In this document: positions 17,062 through 26,118 of the stretch, piece by piece | How the letters are laid out: each line of letters opens with the position of its first letter | Numbering within the stretch: the stretch's first letter is position 1 | Source of the DNA: Parvibaculum sp035325945 | GTDB taxonomy: Bacteria; Pseudomonadota; Alphaproteobacteria; Parvibaculales; Parvibaculaceae | Assembly: GCF_035325945.1 (NCBI RefSeq) | Contig: NZ_DAOKYX010000014.1 | Span: forward strand, 1 to 64,000 | Direction of reading: 5' to 3' | Length of the DNA stretch: 64,000 nt | The notes under the pieces: generated by a model | Databases searched by the model: none | What the model saw: only the letters and a program-made list of their open reading frames with translations | Told to the model about the DNA's origin: nothing | Translations under genes and position numbers: made by a program

Positions 17062-18207
17062 CTAGGACAGCCGCTGCCATTCTTCCCGCACGCCCTCGTC
17101 GTCTTCATGCGCGAGGGCATCCGTGGCGCGGTTGCGCGCCTCGCCGGGCGCCAGCTCGCCCAGCGCCCAGACCGCCATGGCGCGCACCAGCGGCGATCCA
17201 TCCCCGAGCCGTGCAAGAACGAGCGGCACCAGCGCCACCTCGCCCGAATTGCCGATGGCGATCAGCACATTGCGGATGAAGCGGTCGCGTCCGACGCGCT
17301 TGACGGGCGAACCGGAAAAGAAGGCGCGGAAGGCGGCGTCATCGAATGCGACGAGTTCGGCGAGCAGCGGCGCGCGCAATTCCTCGCGCGCGTGAAATGC
17401 GCTCTCGCGCGCCTGCTGCGCGAATTTGTTCCATGGGCAGACGGCGAGGCAGTCGTCGCAGCCATAGATGCGGTTCCCCATCGGCTTGCGGAACTCGAGC
17501 GCGATGTGGCCCTTGTGCTCGATGGTCAGATAGGAGATGCAGCGGCGCGCATCGAGCTGATAGGGCTGCGGGAAGGCCTGCGTCGGACAGGCATCGAGGC
17601 AGCGGCGGCAGGCGCCGCAATGATCCTCATGGGCCTCGTCGGGCTCGATCTCGAGCGTCGTGAAGATCGAGCCGAGAAAGAGCCAGGAGCCGAATTCGCG
17701 CGAGACGAGATTGGTGTGCTTGCCCTGCCAGCCGAGACCTGCGGCGGCGGCGATCGGCTTTTCCATGACGGGCGCGGTATCGACGAAGACCTTGACGTCC
17801 GCCCCCGTCGCGCCGACGAGCCAGCGCGCCACGCGCTTCAGCCGCGATTTGACGAGGTCGTGATAGTCGCGGTTCCGCGCATAGACGGAGATGGCGGCGC
17901 GGTCGCGGCGCTCGAGGAGATCGAGCGGGTTCTCGTCCGGCCCGTAATTCATGCCGAGCACGACGATGCTGCGCGTGTCCGGCCAGAGCGTCGTCGGACG
18001 CGCCCGGCGTTCCTCCGTCTCCGCCATCCAGCCCATCGAGCCATGGCGGCCCTCGGCCAGCCACTCGCGAAGGCGGCCCGGCGCTTCCGGCACCGCATCG
18101 GCACGCACCACACGGATGATGTCGAAGCCGGCCTCGCGGGCCTCCGCGACGAGCGCGGCCTTCAGATCCCGGCCGCCTGCCTTGCTGTCAGAAGTCGAGG
18201 TTCGCAT
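17062..18207 (-). CDS. queG: Epoxyqueuosine reductase QueG
   Basis: A 381-residue cobalamin- and Fe-S-dependent enzyme that reduces epoxyqueuosine to queuosine in tRNA. The N-terminal QueG domain (MNYGPDENP, the GLGWQGKHTNLVSREFGSW region) is followed by two 4Fe-4S motifs, CGACRRCLDACP and CDDCLAVCPWNKF. A HEAT-like helical tail (about 320-381) ends the protein. The ATG at 18207 overlaps the GST gene by about 20 bases; no good Shine-Dalgarno is visible. Confidence 0.95.
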   Translation of the reverse strand: MRTSTSDSKAGGRDLKAALVAEAREAGFDIIRVVRADAVPEAPGRLREWLAEGRHGSMGWMAETEERRARPTTLWPDTRSIVVLGMNYGPDENPLDLLERRDRAAISVYARNRDYHDLVKSRLKRVARWLVGATGADVKVFVDTAPVMEKPIAAAAGLGWQGKHTNLVSREFGSWLFLGSIFTTLEIEPDEAHEDHCGACRRCLDACPTQAFPQPYQLDARRCISYLTIEHKGHIALEFRKPMGNRIYGCDDCLAVCPWNKFAQQARESAFHAREELRAPLLAELVAFDDAAFRAFFSGSPVKRVGRDRFIRNVLIAIGNSGEVALVPLVLARLGDGSPLVRAMAVWALGELAPGEARNRATDALAHEDDEGVREEWQRLS

Positions 18208-18868
18208 AGAGTTTGGGCGGCGGCATGCCGGGCACATGGTCGGCGAGAAGCTGCCTGAAGCCGGGCCGCGACTTGATGCGGACATACCAGTCCTTGGCGC
18301 CCTGGAACTGCGACCAGGGGACGTCGCCCACATAGTCGAGGCAGGACAGATGCGCCGCCGCCGTGAGGTCCGCAAGCGTCATTTCCTCGCCGGCGAGCCA
18401 GCGCCGCTCCTCCATGAGGTAGGAAATGTAGTCGAGATGATAGCGCAGATTGTGGAGCGCCGCGCGGACCACCGCCATGTCCGGCGCGCCGCCGCCTTCC
18501 GACGCGCTCAGAAACCGCCGCGTCACCTTCTCGAAGATGAGCCCGTCGGAAACCTCGGCGGCAAATTTGCGGTCGAACCAGTCGACAAGGCGGCGCGCTT
18601 CGGCGCGCGCCTGTGCATCGCCCGGCAGCAGCTTCACCTCGGGCACCGTCTCCTCGAGATATTCGACGATCGGCATGCCGCCCGAGACGACCGTGCCGTC
18701 TTCCTCGACGAGCACCGGAACCTCGCCGGCCGGATTGAGGGCCAGAAATTCGAGCCGCCTTTCCCAGTCGCGCTCCTCGACCATTTCAAAAGGAAGGTTC
18801 TTCTCTGCAAGGACGAGACGGACCTTGCGGGAGGCTGGCGAAATCAGGAGGTGGTAGAGCTGGCGCAT
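18188..18868 (-). CDS. Glutathione S-transferase family protein
   Basis: A 226-residue cytosolic GST. The thioredoxin-like N-domain (about 1-80) contains SPASRKVRLVLAEK and the cis-Pro region NPAGEVPVLVEEDG with VVSGGMPIVEYL; the helical C-domain follows with the conserved LAGEEMTLADL and Asp N-cap. The residue that activates glutathione is probably the Ser in SPAS. Its stop overlaps the start of queG, so the genes are likely co-transcribed. Substrate unknown. Confidence 0.88.
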   Translation of the reverse strand: MRQLYHLLISPASRKVRLVLAEKNLPFEMVEERDWERRLEFLALNPAGEVPVLVEEDGTVVSGGMPIVEYLEETVPEVKLLPGDAQARAEARRLVDWFDRKFAAEVSDGLIFEKVTRRFLSASEGGGAPDMAVVRAALHNLRYHLDYISYLMEERRWLAGEEMTLADLTAAAHLSCLDYVGDVPWSQFQGAKDWYVRIKSRPGFRQLLADHVPGMPPPKLYANLDF

Positions 18869-18940
18869 GGGCGGGGAGTGTAACCGAAGGGGCAAACGAT
18901 CCGAAGGAAAAGAGCGAGGGGAAGGCGGGAGGGCGGCACC

Positions 18941-19348
18941 TCAGCAGCGCTTGTGCGGCCCGTCATCGGCGAGCCCGTCTATGATGGGGCAGTCGGGGCG
19001 GTCGTCGCCATGGCAGCGCCTGACGAGATCCATGAGGGTCGCCTGCATGGAACGAAGCTCCTCGATCCGGCCTTCGATCTCGGCGATGTGGCCCTCGGCG
19101 ATCCGCTTGACGTCAGCGCTCGCCCGGCTCTTGTCGCGGTAGAGCGCGAGCAGGCTGCGGCACTCCTCGACCGTGAAACCGAGATTGCGCGCGCGGGCCA
19201 CGAAACGCAGCGTGTGAACATCGTCATCCGTATACGAACGATAGCCGTTCGCCGCCCGATGGGCGCTCCGGATCAGCTCGATTTCCTCGTAATATCGGAT
19301 GGTCTTGGCCGGAACGCCCGACCGCGACGCGGCTTCGCCGATGTTCAT
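18941..19348 (-). CDS. cueR: MerR-family Cu(I)-type metalloregulator (CueR/HmrR-like)
   Basis: A 135-residue MerR regulator: N-terminal winged HTH (MNIGEAASRSGVPAKTIRYYEE), long dimerisation helix, and a metal-binding loop with two Cys seven residues apart (C-H-G-D-D-R-P-D-C). The Ser in SADVK matches the position linked to monovalent (Cu/Ag/Au) selectivity in CueR. It would untwist a 19-bp-spaced promoter. No copper efflux gene lies next to it, so its target must be elsewhere. It sits 41 bases after the NDUFA9-like gene on the same strand. Confidence 0.85.
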   Translation of the reverse strand: MNIGEAASRSGVPAKTIRYYEEIELIRSAHRAANGYRSYTDDDVHTLRFVARARNLGFTVEECRSLLALYRDKSRASADVKRIAEGHIAEIEGRIEELRSMQATLMDLVRRCHGDDRPDCPIIDGLADDGPHKRC

Positions 19349-19389
19349 GGTCTGATATTCCCGATCGGGCCTCCCGGGCGACACGGCCC

Positions 19390-20388
19390 TCACTGGGTCG
19401 CGGGGCGCAACTGGTCGAACTGACCGCGACGGCGGAAGCGCACGAGATAGGCGGGCAGGATCGCTTCCGGCGCCGTCGGCTGAATGCCGAAGAGCGCGAG
19501 GGTGCGGCCTTCCTTCTGCGCCTCGGCGCTCACCACATTGTCGATGCCGAGAAGCTTCACCTGATCGGTGGTGAGGGGCGCGCCGGGCAGGAACTGCGTG
19601 ACGGACGCCATGATCCTCGCAAGCGCCACAGGGAGCGGCAGCAGCAGACGGCGACGGCCGGTTTCGCGCAGCACAAGCTCCATCAACTGGCGGAAGCTAT
19701 AGATTTCAGGCCCGCCAAGCTCGCAGACGAGGCCGTCGGCCACCCCGCTCTCGACCGCCCGGGCGACCGCCTCGGCCACGTCCTTCACGTAAACGGGCTG
19801 GAAGCGCGTCGCGCCGCCGCCGATGAGCGGCAGGGCGGGCGCGAGGCGCGCCATGGCCGCGAAGCGGTTGAAGAAATCGTCCTCAGGCCCGAAGACGACC
19901 GAGGGGCGGAGGATCGCCGCACCGGGCACGTGGCGGCGGATGGCCGCCTCCCCCAGCGCCTTGGACCGGCCATAGGCGGACGGGCTCTCCGCATCGGCGC
20001 CGATCGCCGAGACATGAACGAAAATATCGATGCCCGCGGCCTTGGCTTCCCGCGCGATGCGCTCGGCCCCCGAGGTGTGAATGGCCTCGAAACCCTGCCG
20101 TCCGGCCTCGCTGAGGATGCCGACGAGGTTCACTACCGCATGCGCCCCCTCAAGGGCGGCGCGGACGGAGCCCGTATCGCGGATATTGGCCTGAACGGGC
20201 TCCACCTGGCCGACATCGCCGGCCGTTTTCAGGAAAAGGGCCTCGTTCGGACGGCGGACGGCGACCCGGATGCGATAGCCCCTGCGGGCCAGCGCCTCGA
20301 CGACATGGCGGCCGATGAAGCCCGACCCGCCAAACACCGTGATCACGCTGCCCGGCCCAAGTTCCGACGTCAAACGCCTAACACTCAT
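19390..20388 (-). CDS. Complex I NDUFA9-subunit-family / NAD(P)-binding protein
   Basis: A 332-residue atypical SDR of the NDUFA9 family common in alphaproteobacteria. The Rossmann motif is VFGGSGFIGRHVVEALARRG, followed by the NLVGIL strand, AYGRSKALGE (YxxxK-like position) and FGPEDDFFNRFA. In mitochondria the homologue is a complex I accessory subunit; the bacterial role is less clear. The ATG at 20388 has a GGAGG site 5 bases upstream. It is divergent from tRNA-Leu. Confidence 0.88.
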   Translation of the reverse strand: MSVRRLTSELGPGSVITVFGGSGFIGRHVVEALARRGYRIRVAVRRPNEALFLKTAGDVGQVEPVQANIRDTGSVRAALEGAHAVVNLVGILSEAGRQGFEAIHTSGAERIAREAKAAGIDIFVHVSAIGADAESPSAYGRSKALGEAAIRRHVPGAAILRPSVVFGPEDDFFNRFAAMARLAPALPLIGGGATRFQPVYVKDVAEAVARAVESGVADGLVCELGGPEIYSFRQLMELVLRETGRRRLLLPLPVALARIMASVTQFLPGAPLTTDQVKLLGIDNVVSAEAQKEGRTLALFGIQPTAPEAILPAYLVRFRRRGQFDQLRPATQ

Positions 20389-20503
20389 ATCGCCTCCAAA
20401 ATCCCGTCTCTTGCGGATGCCCTCAGGGGCATTCCGGGGCCCGCCCATGCTCTAGATAGCCCATGGGCAGGCCGGCGGCAAAGGCTTCGGAACGCCACAT
20501 CCA

Positions 20504-20532
20504 TTGACAAGCCGAACACCCCAATTTAAGTG
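20504..20532 (+). promoter_or_regulatory. Promoter for tRNA-Leu
   Basis: A consensus -35 TTGACA (20504-20509) and a -10-like TAAGTG (20527-20532) are spaced by 17 bases. Transcription would start a few bases before the tRNA. Confidence 0.55.
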
Positions 20533-20543
20533 TGCGCGCATCG

Positions 20544-20630
20544 GCCCAGGTGGCGGAATTGGTAGACGCACTAGCTTCAGGTGCTAGCGCCTTCACGGGC
20601 GTGGAAGTTCGAGTCTTCTCCTGGGCACCA
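20544..20630 (+). tRNA. tRNA-Leu (anticodon CAG)
   Basis: A complete class II tRNA of 87 bases. Acceptor GCCCAGG pairs with CCTGGGC, the anticodon stem CTAGC/GCTAG holds a loop with CAG, a long variable arm follows as expected for leucine, and the T loop reads TTCGAGT. The 3' CCA is encoded (20628-20630). Positions come from direct base pairing. Confidence 0.97.
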
Positions 20631-20637
20631 TCTCCTC

Positions 20638-20665
20638 CCCCGCCGCATCCCCGGATGCGGCGGGG
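20638..20665 (+). terminator. Perfect GC-rich hairpin after tRNA-Leu
   Basis: A 13-bp perfect inverted repeat (20638-20650 with 20653-20665) begins 8 bases after the tRNA CCA. No U-run follows. It likely ends or sets the 3' processing of the tRNA transcript and separates it from the RNase D gene. Confidence 0.5.
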
Positions 20666-20714
20666 AGTGAGGCGGGCAAGGGCCCCCGGAACGCCGATCG
20701 GAGCATTTCTCGAC

Positions 20715-21326
20715 ATGGCCATCACGCTGCACAAGGGCGACCTGCCCAACGGGCTCTCCTTCGGCGCAAGCGTTGCTGTGGACAGCGAGACGCTGGGCCT
20801 CAATCCCCATCGCGACCCTCTTTGCGTGGTGCAGCTTTCGGCCGGGGATGGCAATGCCCATCTCGTGCAGCTCGACCGGACGAGCTACGACGCGCCCAAT
20901 CTGCGCGCGCTGATGACCGACCCCAAGGTTCTCAAGATCTTTCATTTCGCGCGGTTCGACGTGGCCGTGATCGAGCGCTATCTCGGCGTCGTCACCTCGC
21001 CCGTCTATTGCACGAAGATCGCCTCGAAGCTCGTGCGCACCTATACCGACCGGCACGGACTCAAGGATCTCTGCAAGGAACTCCTCAATATCGACCTCTC
21101 CAAGCAGCAGCAGAGCTCGGACTGGGGCGCCGACCAGCTTTCGGACGCGCAGCTCGCCTATGCGGCGTCGGACGTGCTTCACCTCCACGAGATCAAGGCG
21201 ATCCTCGACCGCATGCTCGCGCGCGAAGGGCGCACCGAGCTTGCCAATGCCTGCTTCGGCTTTCTGCCGGTGCGCGCCGCGCTCGATCTCGCAGGCTGGC
21301 CGGAAGAAGATATTTTCGCGCACTGA
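20715..21326 (+). CDS. rnd: Ribonuclease D-like 3'-5' exonuclease
   Basis: A 203-residue DEDDy exonuclease domain without the HRDC domains of full-length RNase D, a short form common in alphaproteobacteria. Exo I is VAVDSETLGL (D and E), exo II lies around FHFARFDVAV, and exo III is YAASDVLHLHEI (Tyr and Asp). It would trim tRNA or small-RNA 3' ends. The ATG at 20715 begins just before homology; the open frame continues upstream through the tRNA only by chance. Confidence 0.88.
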   Translation: MAITLHKGDLPNGLSFGASVAVDSETLGLNPHRDPLCVVQLSAGDGNAHLVQLDRTSYDAPNLRALMTDPKVLKIFHFARFDVAVIERYLGVVTSPVYCTKIASKLVRTYTDRHGLKDLCKELLNIDLSKQQQSSDWGADQLSDAQLAYAASDVLHLHEIKAILDRMLAREGRTELANACFGFLPVRAALDLAGWPEEDIFAH

Positions 21327-21564
21327 CGGGCGGCCCCGGCCCTTCGCGCTCGCCTCGCCCTGCCCGTTCCGTTGACGCTCCCGCGCCTTCACGCGCATAC
21401 TGCATCCATGCGTCGCAGTCTTGCGGCCCAACTGGACCCGAACTGAATTTGAGCGCGCCCCGCCACGGAAACCGCGAAGATCACCGCTATATGCCGGCAG
21501 GCGCGGACCCTGCCGGATCGCGATCCGACGGCCGGAAAACATCTGCATACGGAACGAGTGAGGC

Positions 21565-22242
21565 ATGAGCGAGCCGCGCGGCGACGAAACGGCGGATCAG
21601 GAGGCGCAATTTCCGCCAAGAGGGCGCTCGTCCGCGCAGATGGAGGCGCGCTACAGCCGCTTCGTCTCGACGATGAAGATCGCGCTGCCGCTCGGCGCGC
21701 TCGCTCTCCTGGCGACGGTCCTCATCTATTCGGGCGTCTTCGAGACGCATGACAAGCTCGACATTACCTTCCGCGAGATTTCGACGCTCCACAACGACCT
21801 AAGGATGGTGAGCCCGCGCGTGACCGGCCTCGACAAGTCCGGGCGGCCCTATGTGCTGACCGCCGACACGGCGACGCAGATAGCGGGCGAGCCCAACCAT
21901 GTCGCGCTCGACAATCTTCAGGCCGACCTCAAACTTGCCGACGACAGCGACTGGGTGACGCTCTCGGCAAGCGGAGGGCGCCTCGACACGGTGACGCAGA
22001 CGCTCGATCTGGAGCGGAAGATCGACATCTATGCGGCCTCCGGCTACGAGCTTCACGCCACATCCGCCACGATCGACTTCCGGAAGGGCACAGTCGCGAG
22101 CACCGCGCCGGTCGAGGGGCAAGGGCCGCTTGGAACATTGCGCGCGGACAGCATGACGGCCGACAATCAGTCGCGTACCCTGCATTTCCAGGGACGGGTG
22201 AAAGTGCGGATCTACGCCGAGCAGGGGAAGGGGAACAAGTGA
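21565..22242 (+). CDS. lptC: LPS export ABC transporter periplasmic protein LptC
   Basis: A 225-residue bitopic inner-membrane protein that passes LPS from LptBFG to LptA. A cytosolic N-terminus (about 1-37) with a basic stretch precedes one transmembrane helix (about 38-58) and a periplasmic beta-jellyroll starting near DITFREI. The stop overlaps the lptA start as TGATG. Its place ahead of lptA, lptB and rpoN is the conserved proteobacterial order. Confidence 0.93.
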   Translation: MSEPRGDETADQEAQFPPRGRSSAQMEARYSRFVSTMKIALPLGALALLATVLIYSGVFETHDKLDITFREISTLHNDLRMVSPRVTGLDKSGRPYVLTADTATQIAGEPNHVALDNLQADLKLADDSDWVTLSASGGRLDTVTQTLDLERKIDIYAASGYELHATSATIDFRKGTVASTAPVEGQGPLGTLRADSMTADNQSRTLHFQGRVKVRIYAEQGKGNK

Positions 22243-22868
22243 TGGACGCAAGGTCGCGGAGCGGAAAAGGCCGGGCAACGGCCGGCACATGGCTTCAGGG
22301 CGCCCTTCTCGGCGCGGCGCTCGTCCTTGCCATGCCGGGTGGTGCGACGAGGGCCGAGGCGCAGGATCAGACCCCGCGCGACCCGCTGAGCGGCTTCGCC
22401 ACCAATCCCGACGCGCCGATCGAAATCGAATCCGATACGCTCGAGGTCGAGGACCAGAAGCATGTCGCCACCTTCATCGGCAATGTGGTGGCCACACAAG
22501 GCTCGATGAAGCTGCGCGCTGACCGGCTCAAGGCCGACTACACGCAGACGGGCGGCGCAGACGCGACGACGGGAAAGACCCAGATCCGCGACATTCTCGC
22601 TACCGGCGCCGTCCACATCACCTCCAAGGACGACCAGTCAGCCGATGGAGACTGGGCGCGCTATACCGTCGCCGACCGGAAGATCGTCATGGGGGACAAG
22701 GTCGTGCTGCGCCAGGGCAAGAACGTCATCCGGGGCACGAAACTCTTCATTGACCTTAACAGCGGCAAGAGCCGGATTGTCGGCGGCGCTGAAGCCGGAT
22801 CGGCGAAAGAAGGCGCAAGCGGCCGTGTTAAGGCGCTTTTTCAGCCCCCCGCCAAAGAGAAAAAGTGA
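22242..22868 (+). CDS. lptA: Lipopolysaccharide transport periplasmic protein LptA
   Basis: A 208-residue periplasmic OstA-fold protein forming the bridge that carries LPS between membranes. The signal peptide (hydrophobic about 19-33, cleavage near AEA-QDQ) is followed by the repeating IEIESDTLEVEDQKHVATFIGNV strand pattern of the family, read in two parts, and a charged C-terminus. The ATG at 22242 overlaps the lptC stop, so translation is coupled. Confidence 0.93.
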   Translation: MDARSRSGKGRATAGTWLQGALLGAALVLAMPGGATRAEAQDQTPRDPLSGFATNPDAPIEIESDTLEVEDQKHVATFIGNVVATQGSMKLRADRLKADYTQTGGADATTGKTQIRDILATGAVHITSKDDQSADGDWARYTVADRKIVMGDKVVLRQGKNVIRGTKLFIDLNSGKSRIVGGAEAGSAKEGASGRVKALFQPPAKEKK

Positions 22869-22952
22869 AAGAAGGCTTGGTTAACGGCTCCACTTCATAC
22901 AATTTTAATGCCAAGTGCCGTCTGATGATGGCGAATGAAAGAGGGCCGCTCC

Positions 22953-23741
22953 ATGTCCATCCGCGCCAGCGCGCATTCCGAGGCCATGTCCCATGAGGGA
23001 CCGCGCCTCGTCGCCAGCAATCCGGGCCTAGCCGTCGACCGCGTCGGCAAGAGCTTCCGGCGCAGGCCGGTGGTGCGCGGCGTGAGCTTCGATGTGCGGC
23101 GCGGCGAGGCGGTCGGGCTGCTCGGCCCGAACGGCGCGGGCAAAACCACCGTTTTCTACATGATCACCGGGCTCGTGACGCCGGATTACGGCTCCATCGC
23201 GCTCGACGGCCACGACATCACGGCGCTGCCCATGTACCGCCGGGCGCGGCTCGGCATCGGCTATCTGCCGCAGGAAGCCTCGATCTTCCGCGGCCTCACC
23301 GTCGAGCAGAACATCCGCGCGGTGCTCGAAGTCGTGGAAAGCGACCGCGACAGGCGGGAAGCGGCGCTTGACGACCTGCTTGCCGAATTTTCGATCACGC
23401 ATCTCCGGCGCACGCCTTCGGTGGCGCTGTCGGGCGGCGAACGGCGGCGCGTCGAGATCGCGCGTGCGCTGGCGACCCAGCCTTCCTTCATGCTGCTCGA
23501 CGAGCCTTTCGCGGGCATCGATCCGATCGCCATCGGCGATATTCGCGACCTCGTCTCGCATCTGAAGGATCGCGGCATCGGCGTGCTCATCACCGATCAC
23601 AATGTCCGCGAGACGCTGGAGCTGATCGACCGGGCCGTCATCATTCATGACGGCCATGTGCTCATGGAGGGCGATCCCTCCGAAATCGTGGGTAACGAGG
23701 ACGTGCGCCGGCTCTATCTCGGCGAGCGTTTCTCGCTCTGA
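22953..23741 (+). CDS. lptB: LPS export ABC transporter ATP-binding protein LptB
   Basis: A 262-residue ATPase powering LPS extraction with LptFG. Walker A is GPNGAGKTT, the Q-loop lies in YLPQEASIFRG, the signature is LSGGERRR, Walker B is MLLDEPFAGID, and the H-loop is ITDHNVRE. The start at 22953 has a GAGGG site 8 bases upstream; ATG 22935 would add six residues. An N-terminal extension of about 25 residues precedes the usual LptB start. rpoN follows 28 bases later. Confidence 0.95.
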   Translation: MSIRASAHSEAMSHEGPRLVASNPGLAVDRVGKSFRRRPVVRGVSFDVRRGEAVGLLGPNGAGKTTVFYMITGLVTPDYGSIALDGHDITALPMYRRARLGIGYLPQEASIFRGLTVEQNIRAVLEVVESDRDRREAALDDLLAEFSITHLRRTPSVALSGGERRRVEIARALATQPSFMLLDEPFAGIDPIAIGDIRDLVSHLKDRGIGVLITDHNVRETLELIDRAVIIHDGHVLMEGDPSEIVGNEDVRRLYLGERFSL

Positions 23742-23769
23742 TGGCGCCCGGGATGAGGCCGCAGCAGAC

Positions 23770-25186
23770 ATGGCGCTAGCACCGCGGCTCGAACTCCGCC
23801 AGGGGCAAGCCCTGGTCATGACGCCACAATTGCAGCAGGCGATCAAACTGCTGCAANNNNNNNNNNNNNNNNNNNNNNNNNNNNNNNNNNNNNNNNNNNN
23901 NNNNNNNNNNNNNNNNNNNNNNNNNNNNNNNNNNNNNNNNNNNNNNNNNNNNNNNNTATGCCGACGAAAGCCGCAGCGACGCGGCGAACGACGCGGCAGC
24001 CGAGGCGCCCGGCCCCACGGGCTCTGACTGGCAGAGCCTCAAATCAGGGAGCGGCGCGGGCGGCGACGGCGAGTTCAGCCTCGAAGCCACGCTCGCGCAT
24101 GAAGCCACACTCGCCGAGCACCTCACCGCGCAGCTCAACATGGCGCTGAAGGACGAGCGCCAGCGGCTCATCGGCGCCCATCTCATCGATCTCGTGAACG
24201 AGGCGGGCTACATCACCGCCGATCTCGACGAGGTTGCCGGGCGGCTCGGCGCGGCGCCAGAGGAAGTCGAGCGCGTGCTGGCCGTGCTCCAGACCTTCGA
24301 GCCTTCCGGCATTTGCGCGCGCAATCTCAAGGAGTGCCTCGCGATCCAGCTCAGGGAGCGCGACCGGCTCGACCCTGCCATGCAGATCTTTCTCGACCAT
24401 CTGGAGCTTTTCGCGCGGCGCGATTTCGATCTCCTGATGAAACTCTGCGGCGCTGACCGCGAGGACATCGCGAGCATGATCGAGGATATTCGCGGCTGCA
24501 ATCCGAAGCCGGGCCTCGCCTTTGGCGGCGAACCGACCGTGCCCGTGATCCCCGACGTCTTCGTGCGCCCGCGCCCCGATGGCGGATGGAGCGTCGAACT
24601 CAATTCGGAAACGCTGCCGCGCGTGCTGGTGAACCAGCAATATTATTCCGAGGTGAGCAGGCTTTCCGGCGATCCGAAGGCGAAAGCCTATCTCTCCGAA
24701 TGTCTCAACAATGCCAACTGGCTCGTCAAAAGCCTCGACCAGCGCGCGCGCACCATTCTCAAGGTCGCGTCCGAGATCGTGCGCCAGCAGGACGCCTTCC
24801 TCGTCCATGGCATCCAGCATTTGCGGCCGCTCAATCTGAAGACCGTCGCCGACGCGATCTCCATGCATGAATCGACGGTCAGCCGCGTCACCTCGAACAA
24901 GTACATCGCGACGCCGCGCGGCATCTTCGAGATGAAGTATTTCTTCACCTCGGCCATCGCCTCCAGCGAGGGCGGCGAAGCACATTCGGCCGAAGCGGTC
25001 CGCCATCGCATCAAGGAACTGATCGACGCCGAGCTGCCGGACGCCGTGCTCTCGGACGACAATATCGTCGACATCCTGAAACGCTCGGGCATCGACATCG
25101 CGCGGCGCACGGTCGCCAAGTATCGGGAAGCGTTGAACATTCCCTCCTCCGTCCAGCGGCGGCGGGACAAGAAAGCCTATGCCTGA
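23770..25186 (+). CDS. rpoN: RNA polymerase sigma-54 factor, interrupted by an assembly gap
   Basis: Sigma-54, which directs transcription from -24/-12 promoters with enhancer-binding activators. Region I is seen at the start (MALAPRLELRQGQALVMTP, then a Gln-rich stretch) before 100 N at 23857-23956. After the gap an acidic region II linker leads into the core-binding domain, the HTH and the RpoN box ARRTVAKYRE close to the C-terminus. The frames on either side need a missing length divisible by three, and 100 is not, so the gap size is a placeholder. The gene is probably intact in the organism. Confidence 0.93.
23857..23956. other. Assembly gap (100 N) inside rpoN
   Basis: Exactly 100 undetermined bases, the usual filler for a scaffold gap of unknown size. 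It removes the end of region I and the start of region II of sigma-54. Confidence 0.99.
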
Positions 25187-25270
25187 GGGAGGCAGGGCCC
25201 CCTTCAAAGCCGGTAATTCGAGCCTATATAATTGAGATAAAACGGGTTTTTGCCGAAAGGCCGAGCCATG

Positions 25271-25299
25271 TTGACACCCCCGGAGCGGGCCACTAGTTT
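25271..25299 (+). promoter_or_regulatory. Candidate promoter for hpf-ptsN
   Basis: Consensus -35 TTGACA (25271-25276), 17-base spacer, and -10-like TAGTTT (25294-25299). It lies in the 284-base gap between rpoN and hpf. Nothing else recognisable was seen in that gap. Confidence 0.45.
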
Positions 25300-25470
25300 G
25301 CCACGCGCTCAAGCCCCCCCCAGAGGGAACGCAGCGAGGAGCAAAACGGGCGTGCGGCGCGGCGCGAGGCGCGAACGCAACGTCCGGCTGGGGGCAACGG
25401 GGCCGAAGGTGGTCTGACGGCCATTCGATTGCCGGCGTTTTGACGCGAATGTGACCCGGAAAGGTCTCTC

Positions 25471-26049
25471 ATGCAGGTTCAGGTCAGCGGCCATCATCTC
25501 GACGTCGGAGATGCGCTCCGCACCCATGTCACGGAGCGCCTCGAACAGAGCGTCGGAAAGTATTTCGACAAGTCGATCGTCGGCCATGTCATTTTCTCGA
25601 AGGACGGGCACGAGTTCCGTGCGGATTGCTCGGTGCATCTCAATTCCGGCATGCGCATCCAGACGCAGGGCCGCGCTGGCGAGCCCTACGCCTCCTTCGA
25701 CGCCGCGATCGAGAAGCTCGACAAGCGGCTGCGCCGTTACAAGCGCCGCCTCAAGAGCCACACCAACGGCGCAAGGACGGCGCTGCCCGCCCAGTCCGTG
25801 CCTTCCTTCGTCATCGAGGCAGGCAACGAGCAGGAAGAGGCGGCGATCGACGGCCAACCCGTCATCATCGCCGAGGAGACGACCTCCATCCCGCATCTCA
25901 GCGTCGGCGATGCCGTCATGCAGATGGATCTGATCGACGCTCCCTTCTTCGTCTTCCGCAGCGGGGCGAATGACGGGCTCAATGTCGTCTATCGCCGTGA
26001 CGACGGACATATCGGCTGGATCGACGCCGGTCGCGACAAAGCACAATAA
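25471..26049 (+). CDS. hpf: Long-form ribosome hibernation promoting factor
   Basis: A 192-residue long HPF that dimerises 70S ribosomes into inactive 100S particles. The N-terminal HPF/RaiA domain (about 1-100, with ALRTHVTERLEQSVGKYF) ends in a basic RLRRYKRRLKSH tail. A linker and the C-terminal dimerisation domain (about 133-192, including APFFVFRSGAND and VVYRRDDGHIGWI) follow. GGAAAGG lies before the start. The rpoN-hpf-ptsN order is conserved in proteobacteria. Confidence 0.95.
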   Translation: MQVQVSGHHLDVGDALRTHVTERLEQSVGKYFDKSIVGHVIFSKDGHEFRADCSVHLNSGMRIQTQGRAGEPYASFDAAIEKLDKRLRRYKRRLKSHTNGARTALPAQSVPSFVIEAGNEQEEAAIDGQPVIIAEETTSIPHLSVGDAVMQMDLIDAPFFVFRSGANDGLNVVYRRDDGHIGWIDAGRDKAQ

Positions 26050-26118
26050 CCAGAAACACAAGGCCAGAGCCGTTCGCCGCCTCGGCGGACGGCTGACGAG
26101 CAGGACAGGACGCGGACC

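Noticed and set aside
20532..20714. N-terminal extension of the RNase D frame running through tRNA-Leu
   Set aside because: The extension would translate the tRNA gene. The family homology starts at the ATG at 20715.
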